A stretch of 64,000 bases of DNA, from assembly GCA_907165065.1 (NCBI GenBank), contig OU015523.1, positions 18,723,834 through 18,787,833 on the forward strand. Direction: 5' to 3'. The notes beneath the pieces are model-generated. The model ran no database searches and was not told where the DNA came from. It saw nothing but the letters and a program-made list of their open reading frames with translations. A program made the translations under genes and the position numbers. Origin of the DNA: Caprimulgus europaeus. Lineage: Eukaryota > Chordata > Aves > Caprimulgiformes > Caprimulgidae. How positions within the stretch are numbered: the first letter of the stretch is position 1; the number at the start of each line of letters is the position of its first letter. This document shows, one piece after another, positions 46,601 to 58,127 of this stretch.

Positions 46601-48900
46601 TCTAGCTATCTAAAGTTTTCATTGGTTGTTGAGTGTATTGATTCTGTAGAAGCATCACTTATGGTCCTGTCTTCCCATCACTTCCCGAGTCTGATACTGC
46701 CTCTTTGAGGACCCAGAGTCTCAATCTCTGCATTATTGTATTGGGAAAGATACAACATGCTTTCTGTGGCTGACTGTAATGCAAGATCCTCACTGATAAT
46801 CTGCTGGCTTCAAGGGAAGTCTGTGTGTTGGCTTTAGCAAGACCTGGAGCAGCAGTAGTCTAGCTTTTAGGCTTGTAAGCAACATAAGAAAAGCAACACT
46901 GGAACAGATCAAATATCCATCTCTGACAGAAAGCAACAGAAAAGAGTGTAAGTACAGGAAAACATACTCTCCCAACTGTGGATGCAGCATTTCCTGCAGA
47001 GGTGGCACCTCAGGGATGCAACAGCCTCCGACAGATCTTTCAGATTAATTTGTCAAGTCCTTTTCTGAATTCATACACATTTCAGCATGCACTGTACCCT
47101 GTGCTGAGGAGTGCTGATAGCCTAATTGTGGACCTCATGAAAGGAAGCATTGTTTTGCTTATGCTGTTAACTTATTTCGATACCTGCTAATTCATGTTCT
47201 TCAGTGGATAAAATGGTTGTTCCCTACCTATTTGCTCCATTTCACTTGCAGTTCTATAAACCTTTACTTTATTCCTCTCTAACCATAACCTGCCAAAGAT
47301 CTCTCTTCTAGGCTGAAGGGTCCTCTCTGTGTATCTAGTCACTGATCTTGTGTTATAACTAATTGAATTGTTCAGCTGCTTGAAAACAAGAAAAAACAAA
47401 ACTCCAGACTGGTTTTTACTGCATCACTGGCTTGTCACTCACCTTGAGATTTTTTCAGTTAGTGCCAGCCTCAGTGTGAATGAAGTTCAGTTAGAGTAGA
47501 GCCAAATTAAAAACCAAGCTGGTAACTTTTTAAAAGGATAAACAGATTTGAACAAAGGATAAGTTAATTTAAACCTATCTCTACTAGAATTCTGAGCTAA
47601 TCTATTTAGATTTGTTTTTTAATACAGAGGGAAAGTGAAGCAGGAAGTATATTTGTCTTCATAATTTCAATATCCACCAGGGATATGGAGCTATGATTGT
47701 CATTTGCAGTTTGACATCCACAGGAAACTCTGCCTATGAAGAACCATGTTCAAAGGAGGAATCTAATACCACGATTTCATCTCACACTGATAAAATTAGG
47801 ACCCTGTGCACATCACCTTTGCAGTTCTGTTGCAAGTTGGTTATATGTTTAAAGCTGTCTTTACAAGAGCAGAAGCCATAACACATCTGCCTCTGTGGGA
47901 AACTACAGAAGTTTGTCAGTTTAGAGTCAGTAACAGAAAGTTAATCAGGCAAGAAACTAACTTGTGTTCCAGGAAAATGCAGCATGCGATAGACTAGGCT
48001 GACATATACCAAGTAGGAAGGTAAGCCCAGTACCCCTTGCATGGTCAAGAGAAGCTGCAAATATTTTACATCTGAATTTTCAGATCAGGTGGAAAAAGGT
48101 GCATATGAAAAGGAGATTGCAGTGAGGAAGGGAAAAACAGCCCAGAGAAGATGTAACTCCGTAGTGATTATGATGGAACTGACACAAAACTTAACATGCC
48201 AATCAGCTGTTGGAGATACCATGCAGCTGGCAGATTAAGTGGTAAGTGCTGATACAAAACCACAGAAACATTTTACTGGCCTTTATGGTTGGACAGACTT
48301 ATGTTTATGCATTTATGAGTTAATCTTTTGTGACTGAGACTTATAGAACTAAATTAATGCTCTCCTAACAGGTCTTTTCAGTATTTCACTCATAACTCAT
48401 GCAAAATCCTAACTCTGCTTGGGAAACTGAAAATGTACTTATCCCTAAACGGACTTCTTAGTCATGGTTTCAGCTGCTTCAAAACAGCAGCAAGGAGTAA
48501 GTTTGAAACCCAACACTGCTAACATTTTCTAGGACCACCGACACAAAGATGATAAAGAAGTTCAGAAATGCTATGCTTATTCATTAACATGTGTGGAAAG
48601 CCACTTAATAAGAATTAAATCTAATGTAACAGGAGCACTAACCAGTGACTGTCGGAAGAGGAAGCACTTCTTTGGGTCAATACCACAGGCAAGGATGGCA
48701 GCAGTGGTGTCCAGTATGTTCTGGCGCAGGACAGCGGGTTCCTTGGGCATGGTGAGAGAGTGCATGTCCATAATGCTATATAGCACTGAGTGGCACTCTT
48801 CCTGCAGGTTCACCCAGTTCTGAATGGCTCCAAGGTAGTTACCCAGATGAGGCGTCCCAGTTGGCTGGATACCAGAGAAAATCCGATCCACTACCATATT
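25243..48900 (-). CDS. WARS2: WARS2, mitochondrial tryptophanyl-tRNA synthetase (partial: exons 2-6, first exon outside window)
   Basis: Class I aminoacyl-tRNA synthetase that charges mitochondrial tRNA-Trp in the matrix. The coding parts are complement(25243..25691, 29543..29661, 32302..32387, 34125..34205, 48643..48900), 993 bp, joining in frame to 330 codons plus a TAG stop. Every junction has GT donor and AG acceptor bases, and the intron phases agree. Numbering from the first visible residue, HLGN (HIGH-type ATP-binding motif) is at 18-21, GEDQ at 149-152 and KMSKS at 196-200; GEDQ is typical of bacterial/mitochondrial TrpRS, unlike the cytosolic enzyme. Similarity to human WARS2 (360 residues), recalled from memory, runs from the Rossmann core to the C-terminal VGF end. 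About 30 N-terminal residues, including start and targeting peptide, are missing because exon 1 lies past 64,000. No frameshift or internal stop is seen, so the gene looks functional. Introns 2-5 measure about 14.4, 1.7, 2.6 and 3.9 kb. Confidence 0.96.
26470..27811 (+). mobile_element. CR1 retrotransposon, 5'-truncated, RT fragment with altered catalytic box
   Basis: A plus-strand CR1 starting within RT ([20 protein letters not shown]) and ending with the typical CR1 tail, ATTCTGTGATTCTGTAA, near 27,811. A 162-codon open stretch at 26603-27091 contains the palm motifs [15 protein letters not shown] and [20 protein letters not shown], followed by FADATKLGG. The second Asp of the FADD box is replaced by Ala. 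A second open stretch at 27096-27494 covers the region with [17 protein letters not shown] and is in another frame, so there is a frameshift. The copy is dead but relatively young. It lies in WARS2 intron 5, opposite to the gene's direction. Confidence 0.95.
27881..28345 (-). mobile_element. CR1 3' fragment
   Basis: A minus-strand CR1 tail beginning (3' end) at TAGAATGTTGTGAGTTGGAA and closely similar over most of its length to 17,529-17,960, so both belong to one subfamily. The minus strand retains [20 protein letters not shown] and [10 protein letters not shown]. Only about the last 460 bp of the element is present, the usual result of incomplete target-primed reverse transcription. Confidence 0.93.
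29543..29661 (-). CDS. WARS2: WARS2 exon 5 (GEDQ motif)
   Basis: This 119-bp exon begins with the last base of the Lys codon from exon 4 and ends with the first base of a Ser codon. The acceptor is ATTAAAAG before 29661 and the donor is GTAAGC after 29543. It encodes [20 protein letters not shown] and a second stretch ending [15 protein letters not shown]. The GEDQ motif contacts substrate in bacterial-type TrpRS (family knowledge). The length fits the flanking phases exactly (1 + 117 + 1). Confidence 0.95.
29662..32301 (-). other. WARS2 intron 4
   Basis: A 2.6-kb intron. The plus strand is T-rich around 30,850-31,180, which leaves a low-complexity open frame of no apparent meaning. No gene, RNA or clear repeat was recognised. 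Confidence 0.85.
32302..32387 (-). CDS. WARS2: WARS2 exon 4
   Basis: This 86-bp exon starts in phase 0 and ends after two bases of a Lys codon. The acceptor is GCAAACAG before 32387 and the donor is GTAAGA after 32302. It encodes [20 protein letters not shown] then QAADILLY, matching the strongly conserved TrpRS segment [17 protein letters not shown]. The segment before GTVGLL is the most divergent part compared with human. Confidence 0.94.
32388..34124 (-). other. WARS2 intron 3
   Basis: This 1.7-kb intron contains a MIR-like SINE relic at about 32.74-32.94 kb. Otherwise it is AT-rich sequence in which nothing further was recognised. Confidence 0.85.
32735..32940 (+). repeat. MIR-like ancient SINE relic
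   Basis: The second half follows the MIR order well: TCACACACAGTCACGAGGAG, GTAACAGCTAGGAGGGGAAC and a TTAGTCCATGCTGCTCCCC tail, equivalent to the MIR segments around the 'cacacag ... ggaatagaaccc ... accatgctgcc' words. The first half (CAAAACACTCTATAA) is more diverged. Assignment is from recalled consensus. Confidence 0.55.
34125..34205 (-). CDS. WARS2: WARS2 exon 3
   Basis: This 81-bp exon has 27 codons, phase 0 at both ends. The minus-strand acceptor is TTCCAG before 34205 and the donor is GTATGG after 34125. It encodes [14 protein letters not shown] followed by [13 protein letters not shown], aligning with the human segment that begins VSEHTQLSWILSCM. It is too short to stand out as an open frame and was found by reading the intron between exons 2 and 4 against the known protein. 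Confidence 0.93.
34560..35330. repeat. Unidentified GC-richer block with inverted arms
   Basis: About 770 bp within AT-rich intron 2 is distinctly richer in G and C, with many CAGG, GGCC and CTGCAG words. A 21-base segment at 34697-34717 is an inverted copy of 35086-35106 (18 of 21 bases pair). It looks like an inserted repeat, perhaps an LTR or a nonautonomous DNA element, but I cannot name the family. Ends are by eye, and no target-site duplication was established. Confidence 0.4.
38278..38295 (+). repeat. 18-base T run inside the ancient CR1
   Basis: A homopolymer of 18 T within the old CR1 relic. Confidence 0.8.
38640..38920 (+). mobile_element. CR1 3' fragment nested in the ancient CR1
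   Basis: A plus-strand CR1 tail of about 280 bp with AGGAAGAAATTCTTTCCTGT, TGCCCCCTCCCTGGAAGTGT and GTTGGATGAGGCTTTGAGCA, ending CCTTCCAACCTATACCATTC. It is the same subfamily as the fragment at 45,320. Older CR1 sequence on the opposite strand flanks it on both sides, so it inserted later. Confidence 0.93.
45320..45481 (+). mobile_element. CR1 3' fragment, about 160 bp
   Basis: The last 160 bp of a CR1 on the plus strand: AAGCTGTGGCTGCCCCCTCC, GGTTGGATGAGGCTTTGAAC, TCCCTTCCAACCCAAACCAG. It is nearly identical in order and spacing to the fragment at 38,760-38,920. An A run follows at 45,493. Confidence 0.93.
46875..47400 (-). mobile_element. Ancient CR1 3' relic
   Basis: A reversed CR1 tail of the old reptile/bird type. 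From the 3' end it has AACATAAGAAAAGCAACACTGG and CAAATATCCATCTCTGACAG, then AATTTGTCAAGTCCTTTTCTG and AATTCATACACATTTC, and later TTCTAGGCTGAAGGGTCCTC. Diverged, with no open frame. It resembles the tail of the relic at 37,131. Confidence 0.65.
48643..48900 (-). CDS. WARS2: WARS2 exon 2 (HLGN motif, start of Rossmann fold)
   Basis: This 258-bp exon has 86 codons and is phase 0 at both ends. The acceptor is AACAG before 48900, with a short pyrimidine-rich stretch; the donor is GTTAGT on the minus strand at 48642-48637. It encodes [20 protein letters not shown] and continues to a segment ending FRQSL. The ATP-binding HLGN is encoded by 48849-48838. The ATG at 48897-48895 is codon 2 of the exon; it is unlikely to be the real start, because the acceptor sits directly before it and the human protein has about 30 further residues encoded upstream. 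Confidence 0.95.
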
Positions 48901-49449
48901 CTGTTACAAAGCATTGGTAAAATTAACACATGCATCTTTTTGACAGATTCTTTTCTATTTTGAAGTCATTAATAAAGCCTCACTTATGCCTCTCTTCTTT
49001 CCTCCTGCCAGTAAATTAATGTATAAATTACCTCAGCATTGACTAAAAATAATTGCAGTAAGTCAGTCAAAATACTCTATTTTACTGCAGAGAGATCAAC
49101 AACCAGCATAATTTTAAGCTGTCAGACTGCATATGCAAACAAACTTAGCTGTAAACAATATCAGTGAAAACTAGATCTCAGAAACCAAGTGGCAGATTCT
49201 TTCATCTTTTTTTGTGCCAAAGTTGTATGTTTCCCTTTAGTACATTACCCACCCTGATAGAGAAACTTAGGATCACAGCATAGAGAAATTAAAACATTTT
49301 TGTTGAAAACATACGCAATATCCCCATAGATTGCCATCTTAACTCCCATGAACACTGAAGCCTTATTTTTCTAGCTGCAAAGAACATTTTGAACAGTTCT
49401 GAAAGAAATCTAGTCCTTGACCCAAAGGTCAAAGAATAATGAAAGAGAA

Positions 49450-49690
49450 TATCAAAGTTCTGAAACTACCCACCTTGGCAGCAGTATAGTTTCTAAAAGG
49501 GCTCTACAAAGAAATACTGCTACAGCTGAAGATCACACCTGGAATACCCTGGATGCATCAGTACCAGTAAAATGTCAACATCTGACAAGAGTTCACAGAG
49601 AAGCAGCAAAAAATGATTAAGAAACTGAGGTTGTGAGCAAAGATTAAAAAGCTTAAAATATGTATAGCTTGGCTAAGTGACAGTTACCAT
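49450..49690 (+). repeat. Possible ancient CR1 relic (weak)
   Basis: The translation around 49,560-49,690 (QEFTEKQQKMIKK, LKICIAWLSD) faintly follows the CR1 C-terminal pattern of a VQRRATKMIKGL block followed by an LGLFSL block. Divergence is high and no 3' end is seen, so this is tentative. Confidence 0.3.
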
Positions 49691-50107
49691 CCTGTACAGT
49701 TTGTTTTCCTGCATCCCAGCCCTCCAGCTGACCATTTTCTCAGAGCTCCAAGCTGTCAGCGTATGATCAATTACCTCCCCGACCTTTCCAAAGAATTCCA
49801 CCATATTCAGAAGTAACTCAGCAATGTTTCATGTGAAAATGCTTGTTACATGCCAAGTTGTAAGAGCATGCAAGACTGCTCAACTTACAAATGAGGGTCC
49901 CACCAACCTCAGCAGGGACTCCCACTCACAAAGCTGCACAATACAAGCCCCCAGACTGTTGTGCAGCAGGAACATCAACTGCATCATGTCTCTGTCTGCA
50001 TGATTTTTTTTCCTGCTAAATTTTATAAGCAACATCTATAACAAAGTAGTGAGAATTTATTTATTGATGTAGTCTGTTTTTGTTTCTGTGAATCTCTTAC
50101 AAATGTA

Positions 50108-50122
50108 GGGGGGGGGGGGGGG
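50108..50122 (+). repeat. 15-base G run
   Basis: A G homopolymer in AT-rich intron 1, followed by a purine tract. Confidence 0.85.
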
Positions 50123-53100
50123 AAGAAAAGAGTCATACAACTATGAAACCACACAAAATGTCAGCAAAAGACAAAGCCAAGTACTATTATTTTTAACTAT
50201 TAAAAAAATAACTTCAAATTGACTTAATTCATTTTCACTGAGACTCAAAAAAACCCCAACCCCAATGAAAAAGTGTTTCCAAGTGGAACAGATTTTTTTT
50301 TTTTTTTAAACACAATCTACGGTTCAGAAAAGCCTAGCCCATTTCCTTTAAAATTTACTGAAAAATTCTCTTACCTTTTTTCAGATCAAGACAATTTTCT
50401 TATCCAATGCTGAAATGTTTGTGCGGACAGGAAGTGTGGGTTTGGGCTAGTAGCCATGCTAATTTCTCCTGCTCACATAAATACCTACACATTTAAGTCC
50501 AGGTGGTAACCCCTTCACCCCATCTCAAATATCTTCTTGACTTCTAGTATATTCCTGAGTACATATTCCCCGTTCCAGCACAGGAGCTGCAAGGTAGTCA
50601 CTGCAATGAAAAGACACTATCTCCTCCAACAGCAATTCTAACTTCCAGTCCTTGACCACTCATGCCTCTTTTATCCACTAGACAAAACCAGAATGATGCT
50701 ACCCAGTTCCCTGGCTGCCATTTGATTCTTTGTTTTCCTAGGAACCTACATCAGAGCGTTTATCACCACCCACCGAACCCCCTCACCTCCCACTAAGCTC
50801 CTACCTGGCCCAAGGATGGCAGCCAGCTTTTTGTTAACACTGAGAAGCACCAGGTGCTCACCTAGAGAAGGAGGAATACAACATCCCCACAGGCAATGCA
50901 ACAGGTACTTTGCAGGCATAATATTTGTCTTTTGCTCCCCGTGTTCCTGGTCTTCTCCAAGAGAATAAGATCTCAAGCAGAAAACAAGGCTATAATCAGA
51001 TGATCACTAAGATGGTGTCTGTCCCTACAGGATCCCAGAACAGCTGGTTGTCTGTCACAGCACATTCCCTCTTCTCATCTCCCCTCACTCAGCTGAAATC
51101 TTGATGTTCGTTCACACCATTATTTCTCCCCACAGTGCTGCCTGCTTTCCAGTGTCCATTTATATGCCTGTTTAGCCACATTCTTCTACACAGGCTGTAG
51201 CTTCTTACAACCCTACTCTCCATTTTCTTATCAGACAGTTTCATCCCTCCTGTATTCCTGTATTCTTTTCTTCCTCCACCTGTGCTTTCTACCCTCTGCT
51301 TCCCAGAAGATCTCTTGCGTGGTGTATTAAGACAGTAAGAAGACAAAGAGAATACCATATGGTAAGGAAGCTGTTACTGCCTTGACTCCAGTGACTTTAT
51401 ATAAAGTAAGTTTCCTACTTGCACTGTTAGAATAGCTAAGGAACTTTGTAATGCTCTAGAAATTCACTATGGATATGCATCAAATGAAGTATGTTAGGAT
51501 GACCATGTTAAAGCATGGGGCAGAAACCTGCACATCTTTCAGCTGCAGTCTAGACAAAAACAGCATCACCTGAAAAGTCTCCTGATGTTATTGCTTCTTT
51601 TCTCTGGGACCCTGAAGCTAGTGCTACTTCTGTGCAGAAACAGCTCTACTCCCCAGGTAACTGTTTATTATACCAGAAAGAGGGAATCCCTGTGTAGTGA
51701 GCTCATTGCCAATACCTTGACCCAAAAAGAGCTGGTACCCTGGGCCTGTGGAGAACAGTTCTGTCTACAAACTTTGCCGGTCTCCAAGTCATGCAGACTC
51801 CATTCCCTTGCAGCTGCAGTCCCTGCTTCATATGCTGCCCACGCCATATTCATTATCTGCCTTTCCTGCTTCCCAGATCACTGCTCAGTTTATAGATTAT
51901 GTGACTATGAATATATTGGATGTATTGGCAGAATTATGTCCCCTAATTTGAATATAATATACTCAAATAGATGGTACAAATGCAATAGTGACATTTAAAT
52001 AGGCAGTTTAAGATTGTTTTTCACCAAGAAAATACAAGATATCAGTGTCTCAACATAAACTTACATTCATTCTGTACTAACTCCAAATATTTGAAGGGTA
52101 ACAATGAGCTATTTAAAGATAGGTTTATTGTAATACTACGTAAGTTCACATCTGGTGACACACTACATATTGGAAAGAAAACACCAAAGTACAATGTAAA
52201 ATGGACACAGTTTCACACAGTAAAAAGAACACTTGAGAAAGCAAACATGGCATCTTTAATGGTGCTTGTATGTTCAAAGTGTAAACAACTACTTATAAAA
52301 GGTTTGTTCAGTATATGGGCAATAAATATCAAGTTAAACATTAGAAACAAAGAGTAGCAGTATTATACCGAGTCTAAGCTCAGCAATTACCTAAAGTATG
52401 GAATTTGAAGAAACAAGTAAATCCAATAATGAAAATTGAGCTAGGCTAGACCTGGGTAAAGCACTAGCAAATACATTACAAAGAACAAACCCACATCGGC
52501 TCCCAGCTGAGGGACCAGTTGACTCGAAGTCTTTCATCTTTAACTCCTTTGATTCCATTTAACAACATAAAGCACAAGATGTTACAGCAAATAGGGTGGT
52601 ATGAAATATTCCATTGTGTTCGCAGAAGTCTATATTAAAAAAAGCCCCCACAAAACACCCTTAAATGAATCTTGGATTTCTAGCACTAAAAATATACAGA
52701 GAACATTGCTCCTTTGGAGAGAGTTTATGTTCCCTGTTTGTTCACTCCGTGAGAAGCAGCGGGCAGCATAGCAGCGTGGCAGGGGAGTTCTGCCTGGTAC
52801 CATGAAATCATGGGGCTGGAATGCACTTCAATGGAGCTGTTAGGTCAGGGGATGGGAGCTGTGTGCTCGAAAGTACTGGAGTTGGAAAAGGATAAAAACA
52901 AAAGGAGAGAAGACTTCCCAATGGAGCAGAGTGAAAGCCACAAGACATGCAGCTTCAGCCCACAGGCACTCACTCATTCAGACATCTGTAGTAAGCACAG
53001 TGTGAGCCTGCTGTTCGTATGTTTAACTCTGTGTGGTGTGTGCACCTACACCAGTTGTGCTGCATGTTAATATTCATTCCTGTTAAGAGAGTAGTATCTG

Positions 53101-56100
53101 ACAGATGTTTTAACATCTATTGTTTGTTTTCTCTCAATAAGACTTTCTGCATGGCAATGCCAAACACCACAGTGCATTTCTCAGCAGCATTTCTAAATGC
53201 AGCTTGGCCCAAACCCCATTAAGATTCAGGTGTTCTCTTACCTATCCTCCTTTTTCATGAGATGAACAGCTGCTGCTTCTTACACTGAAAAACTGTCAAC
53301 ATCCAAACTCTCTCAAATGATCAGGAATGAGCATTATGTTCTTGTCCCAGAGCAGGACAGCTAAAGTCTGTCCTTGATACCCTGCAGCATGGCCACATCC
53401 ATTTTCAGTGTAAAAGAGTATACTGGAAAAGATGATAGCTTCCAAAATCCAATGCTGCTCTCTTGACCAAAACAGAGCTTTTCTCACTCTGTCACACTTG
53501 TTGTAAGGAGAGCTACAATTGTCAAGCCCCCAGTTCAGCAGTCAAAAACACACTCATTCCCTGCTTGTGAGTCAAAGGTGCTCAAACTGGAGAACATCCA
53601 AAGTTGCTAGAGTTAAGGAAATCCTATTGGCTCATCATCCAAAGACCATTACATACAGCTTTATTTTTAAAGCAGAGGCTGTTGACATCATCCTTCTCTA
53701 ACTGAAAGAATTTTTTGAAGAATATTAGTAAAGTCAACCTGCTGCTGTTCAGTTACATAGGAAAACCTATGTATAATACACAGCTTTCTCATGTTATTAA
53801 TGACATGGACTGACTGACTTGAAGATCACCGAATCTTACATCTTTGAAGACCGCCAGAATCATGCAAGCTGCCTAAAATTTGCACTCAGAACAATCTACC
53901 AAAGCAAAAACTCTTCAAAGAAGGGGAGACTAAAAAAAAATCCAGCTATCTTAGATTGAGTTCCAGTTTGTTTTTTTGCCCATAGAAGGCCAAACCATTT
54001 CCATCACTGAGCATGGTCAGCCATTCTATATGAGAAAACAATACCTTTATTTATAGGAAACCTAGAGAAGGACAATCAATTTTAGGGGTTAAAATGTACA
54101 CCTCAGAAAGCGGACACAGGACTCACTTGTCTGTTAAAGAGCACACAGAGAAGCTTTCAAGCTCTTCAGCAGCCCAGCAGCACTGAACCCTCAAAGCAGC
54201 TATGCAGTTCTTTAGATGCTGGTAGCTGTACATATTGCATTTCCAGTTGTGTTTAAAAGCTTTTTGCAACCTCCAGAGCAGGATGCCATATGCTCCTTAA
54301 ACCATCTGCAGCTGTAGAAAAAGTTTCACAATAACATTTCTCTGTTTCATTCCATGATTTTCAGCTGACTCAAATTTACTTTGTTAATACCCTCTAATTT
54401 AGACATCTGTACAATTTGAGTACATATTACTCTGAGAGACATATATATGTATTTAGATATCAATTTTATATAAGAGCTACAAGACATCTTTTAAAAAGCT
54501 AAGGATCTACCCAGGCAAAACATTTGCAAGCTTAAAAATTGAAATTGAAATATTAATAGTTACTTTAGAAAAATCTGTGAAAACATTTCTTTCTTAAAAA
54601 TTAAACATCAGACAGTCTGGAAAGTAAGAGTTCAAGATTCCTTTAAAAACAAGCATGCAAGTATAAAGCTAACCATAATCTAGAAATGTTTTTCCGAACT
54701 AAAAGTCAGGTGGAAAGCAAAAGACAACCACTGTGGAAAACATTTCATTGTATTACTGACCATAAGTTACAGGGCTCCTTCCATGAGCTCAGCACCACAG
54801 CTGCAACATTTAAAATGGTAAGTGTCCCTTTGTTTATTTATTAGTAGAAGAAGCCACCTCTGCCTCCTCTAAAATTATAGGAAGTTACCCCTTTTTTTTT
54901 TTTTTTAAAACGATTTCTAAGACTTATCCAGGAAGATTTTTTGTTGTTGTTTTTAAACTGATCAGGATAAGTGCCAGGCAAACTCAAGCATGAAACTCTC
55001 ATCATACTGAAACACAAACCATGGGTACAAAATACAGCTATTTGGAGAGGTAACTAGTGATTTGGGCAGCATCAGACTGCGTTCATTCAAAAGAAGAAAC
55101 CAATTCAAACCTCTGAAAGTGCAGAGAATCCACACTGAAAAGATTCATGCAGATCAAAATATCCTATGTCACCAGCCAATTCTCAGTATCCTGACTATAC
55201 CTTTCATGTTTAGCTTTATGAATTCTGTGAGGGTTGAATACAAGTATTTACCTGTTGAATACATGTACTTGCCTGGCACCATCAACAGAAAACTGCTTCT
55301 CAAATATGTAGTAAAATCAGTCATAATACAGTTCCTCCACTTCACAAAGGAGTTACACAAATAAAATCAAGTGAAAATGCTTACAGGACTGAAGTTTTCA
55401 GAGCCTCCCTTCTTTATAACTCTAGATAAATATTGCCATCGTACACTTGAAATGACAGCAGACGAGCTACAATTATAAGGAAACCTTACGCCTTATAGAC
55501 ACTTTAATCTCTTTGTGGGTTTTAAAAACAGAAAAAGCTAGCATCCAGTGAAGGAGGCAGGAAAAAGCTGCCAATAGACAGATAGTTCTCTGGACTGCAG
55601 AGGAAAACATTTATACAATGACATAAAAGTATACATAAAAGCTGGGCTGATTAGAGTCTGGTTTAGACCCATTATTTAACACAACAGACCACAAGATGAT
55701 GACATTAATCCTGCCCTAGAAGTACAGAGGCAGTACATCTCAGCTTCTCAATCTACCTAGTGATGGGGCAGATGGACACTTATATTTTCAAGACCCCCAC
55801 TAGCTAGATATAGAAGTATAAAAATCAGGTTCCAAAAAGTCTTTTGCTAATTGTATTCTATGAGTAACCGAAGGTAAGGACAAGGCTTCAGATTAATTAA
55901 TTTCTTTGGACTTTGTTCATAATGCTATCTGAGCAAGCCAACTGATGGGAGATAGGCTTATTTCTCTATCTATAATGTATCTAATAAATATTTTAATCTT
56001 TACATTAAATAAAGTCTTGCTCAAAACTCACCTTCGGGCTGAAACACAAGAGATTTCAGACCTAAAAAAACCACCATGACAGAAAATAATGACAGTATTA

Positions 56101-58127
56101 CAATAGCAGCTGGACAGAAATCACCCTGCAACCCACACTGGTGGTTACTATTTACATGCTATAGTATTTAACCATTCTGCTTTATTTTAAAAGCTATTTA
56201 GTTGGGGCAGAACAGGTGAAGAGCTGAGTGAGATCTGCAGCATCAGCACTAATTCTAAACACAGGTGGTGGGCACGACGGAGAGAGCAGGAAGTCGACAG
56301 GAGAATCACTGCTGACATCTATGACAGGAAAGATTGATGGCTTCCCTCTCTAGTTTTCCCCACTGTGTAGGCACGCAGGGGGTGGGGGAAAGGGACGGAG
56401 AAGCTGCTGTGCTGGCGACATAACACACCACACAGCCTCCACAGCACCAGCGCTGATTAATGAGACTGGAACGACTCAGGAAACAGCGTAGGATCATTCA
56501 CAGACTTTGCTCTTCTTGTTATAATTTTATCCGTGGCGGTTCATTTAGCCCTAGTTGTCCCAAACCGAAGCAAGCTCAAATTTGTCAGAGGAAAAAGAAA
56601 ATGCAAAAGTCTAAGGGAAGAAAGAGCAGCCCTAAGGAAACACAGACATGAGTAAAACACACAAATTGGAAAATGTGAAATCTCAAACATGAAGATCCTC
56701 CCAACAGGCATCAAAAAAGGAAGGAAAAAAATAAACAAGAACCAAAAACTTGCCTCAGCCTCAGAGACAAAAGAAATTCTTTGGCTGACAAAAGCCCCCA
56801 ACTACTGCATCTTTTGCATCTGCCTATGATTTTTTTTATTTCCCTCAGTTATACTCTGCAACTTCAAAGCTCTTGCTGCTAAAATGATATGCTAGCCTGT
56901 TAATCTTGGCTTAGCAAAACCTGTCCTCAGACAGCTACTAAGCAGCAAAATTAAGGGAAACCAGAAGAATCAAATTTTACTAGCTAAAGCATAAAATTTA
57001 AAGCCTAAATGGGACAATTTAAGTGTTAATGTTATTAGAGATAGAAAAAAAAATTGAAGGAAAAGGAAACTTAGAAGCAGTATAGATACTACAAACTTTG
57101 ATTCATTTATTGCTTTTTAAGCAATTACTTCTCTGCAAACTTGCCATAGAAACCTTTAAAACATGTTTTTCTTTATCTGTTAATTCAAGACATAAAAATT
57201 CATCTGGTAGACATGCTATTTCATCATGCTTAATTCTTAAAACTAGAGATTAAAGAGCTAACATCAAATTAGAAAGAAACATATTTAGACCAGAGCAAGT
57301 TTTCAGATAAATAGCTTCTAAGAAGGGATTAACTCATTGCTCAGAAACTGAACTAAATCAAGATTTAAACAACTCTGCCTGGTACCCCTTTCTTGAATGT
57401 CAAATGTATTTATATTTAAACTTAAGTAAGATTTTAATATTTATATTTAAAATGAGAAACACATTTAAAGGAGGAACATTGACAGCACATACTAACCCCA
57501 CCCTATAAATTTAACTCTGCCCTCTAGGGCTAGCAAAAGAATACAGTGTCAGTGCCTTTGGGTTAGGCTGCCCTCTCATGCTGCCTTGTTAAAGATGACT
57601 AAGCAAATGGCTCCTTTAATGTGGTACACTGCATCCCGCAAATGTATTCTCTCATTTGCCTTTATGAGCTCCACGTGCCACTCAATGTGCTAGTGACAGC
57701 TGTACTGACAGACGCAAGGATTATCTCCAGCAGGTTGCTGCAGTTCACACCACCACCCATCAGAAGGTACCTCTGGACCTGAAGCAGCCACAGACCCTTC
57801 CCTCCTGCCCGAGTGAAGCAGGTTAAACTCTGGCTGAGGGACTTTTAAACAGCCAGCAGTCCTACAACACAGAAAAGCTGTCTCAAGTACCCTGCAGAGA
57901 TCCTAGGACAAGAAGTGGTGATAACATTTGACACAATGGGAAGGGTTTGTGCAGTCGGTGAAGGAACCAAGCACAGGGTCTGCATGCAGCCAAGTGGTCA
58001 CCAATCCTACTCTACACCATGATGTCTTCCTTAGCAAGGGCACAGGTAATAGCCTTATTTTTTGTGCTGTCCTCCCAACAGTTCTCCTCAACAGTTACAC
58101 AGCAAGCCCATCGCACGCTGACTCATG

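Larger units (their letters stand above)
34206..48642 (-). other. WARS2 intron 2
   Basis: This 14.4-kb intron lies between coding exons 2 and 3. It holds an unidentified GC-richer block with inverted arms (34.6-35.3 kb), an ancient CR1 with a nested younger CR1 (37.1-39.5 kb), a short CR1 tail (45.3 kb) and another ancient CR1 tail (46.9-47.4 kb). Between these I see only unique-looking AT-rich DNA with no gene. Confidence 0.85.

Noticed and set aside
48895..48897. ATG at the start of exon 2 as the WARS2 initiation codon
   Set aside because: A good splice acceptor lies three bases upstream and the protein would lack its mitochondrial targeting peptide; more likely an internal Met.
57517..57531. 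CTGCCCTCTAGGGCT as a third CTCF site
   Set aside because: It matches only the left half of the motif; too weak to list as a feature.
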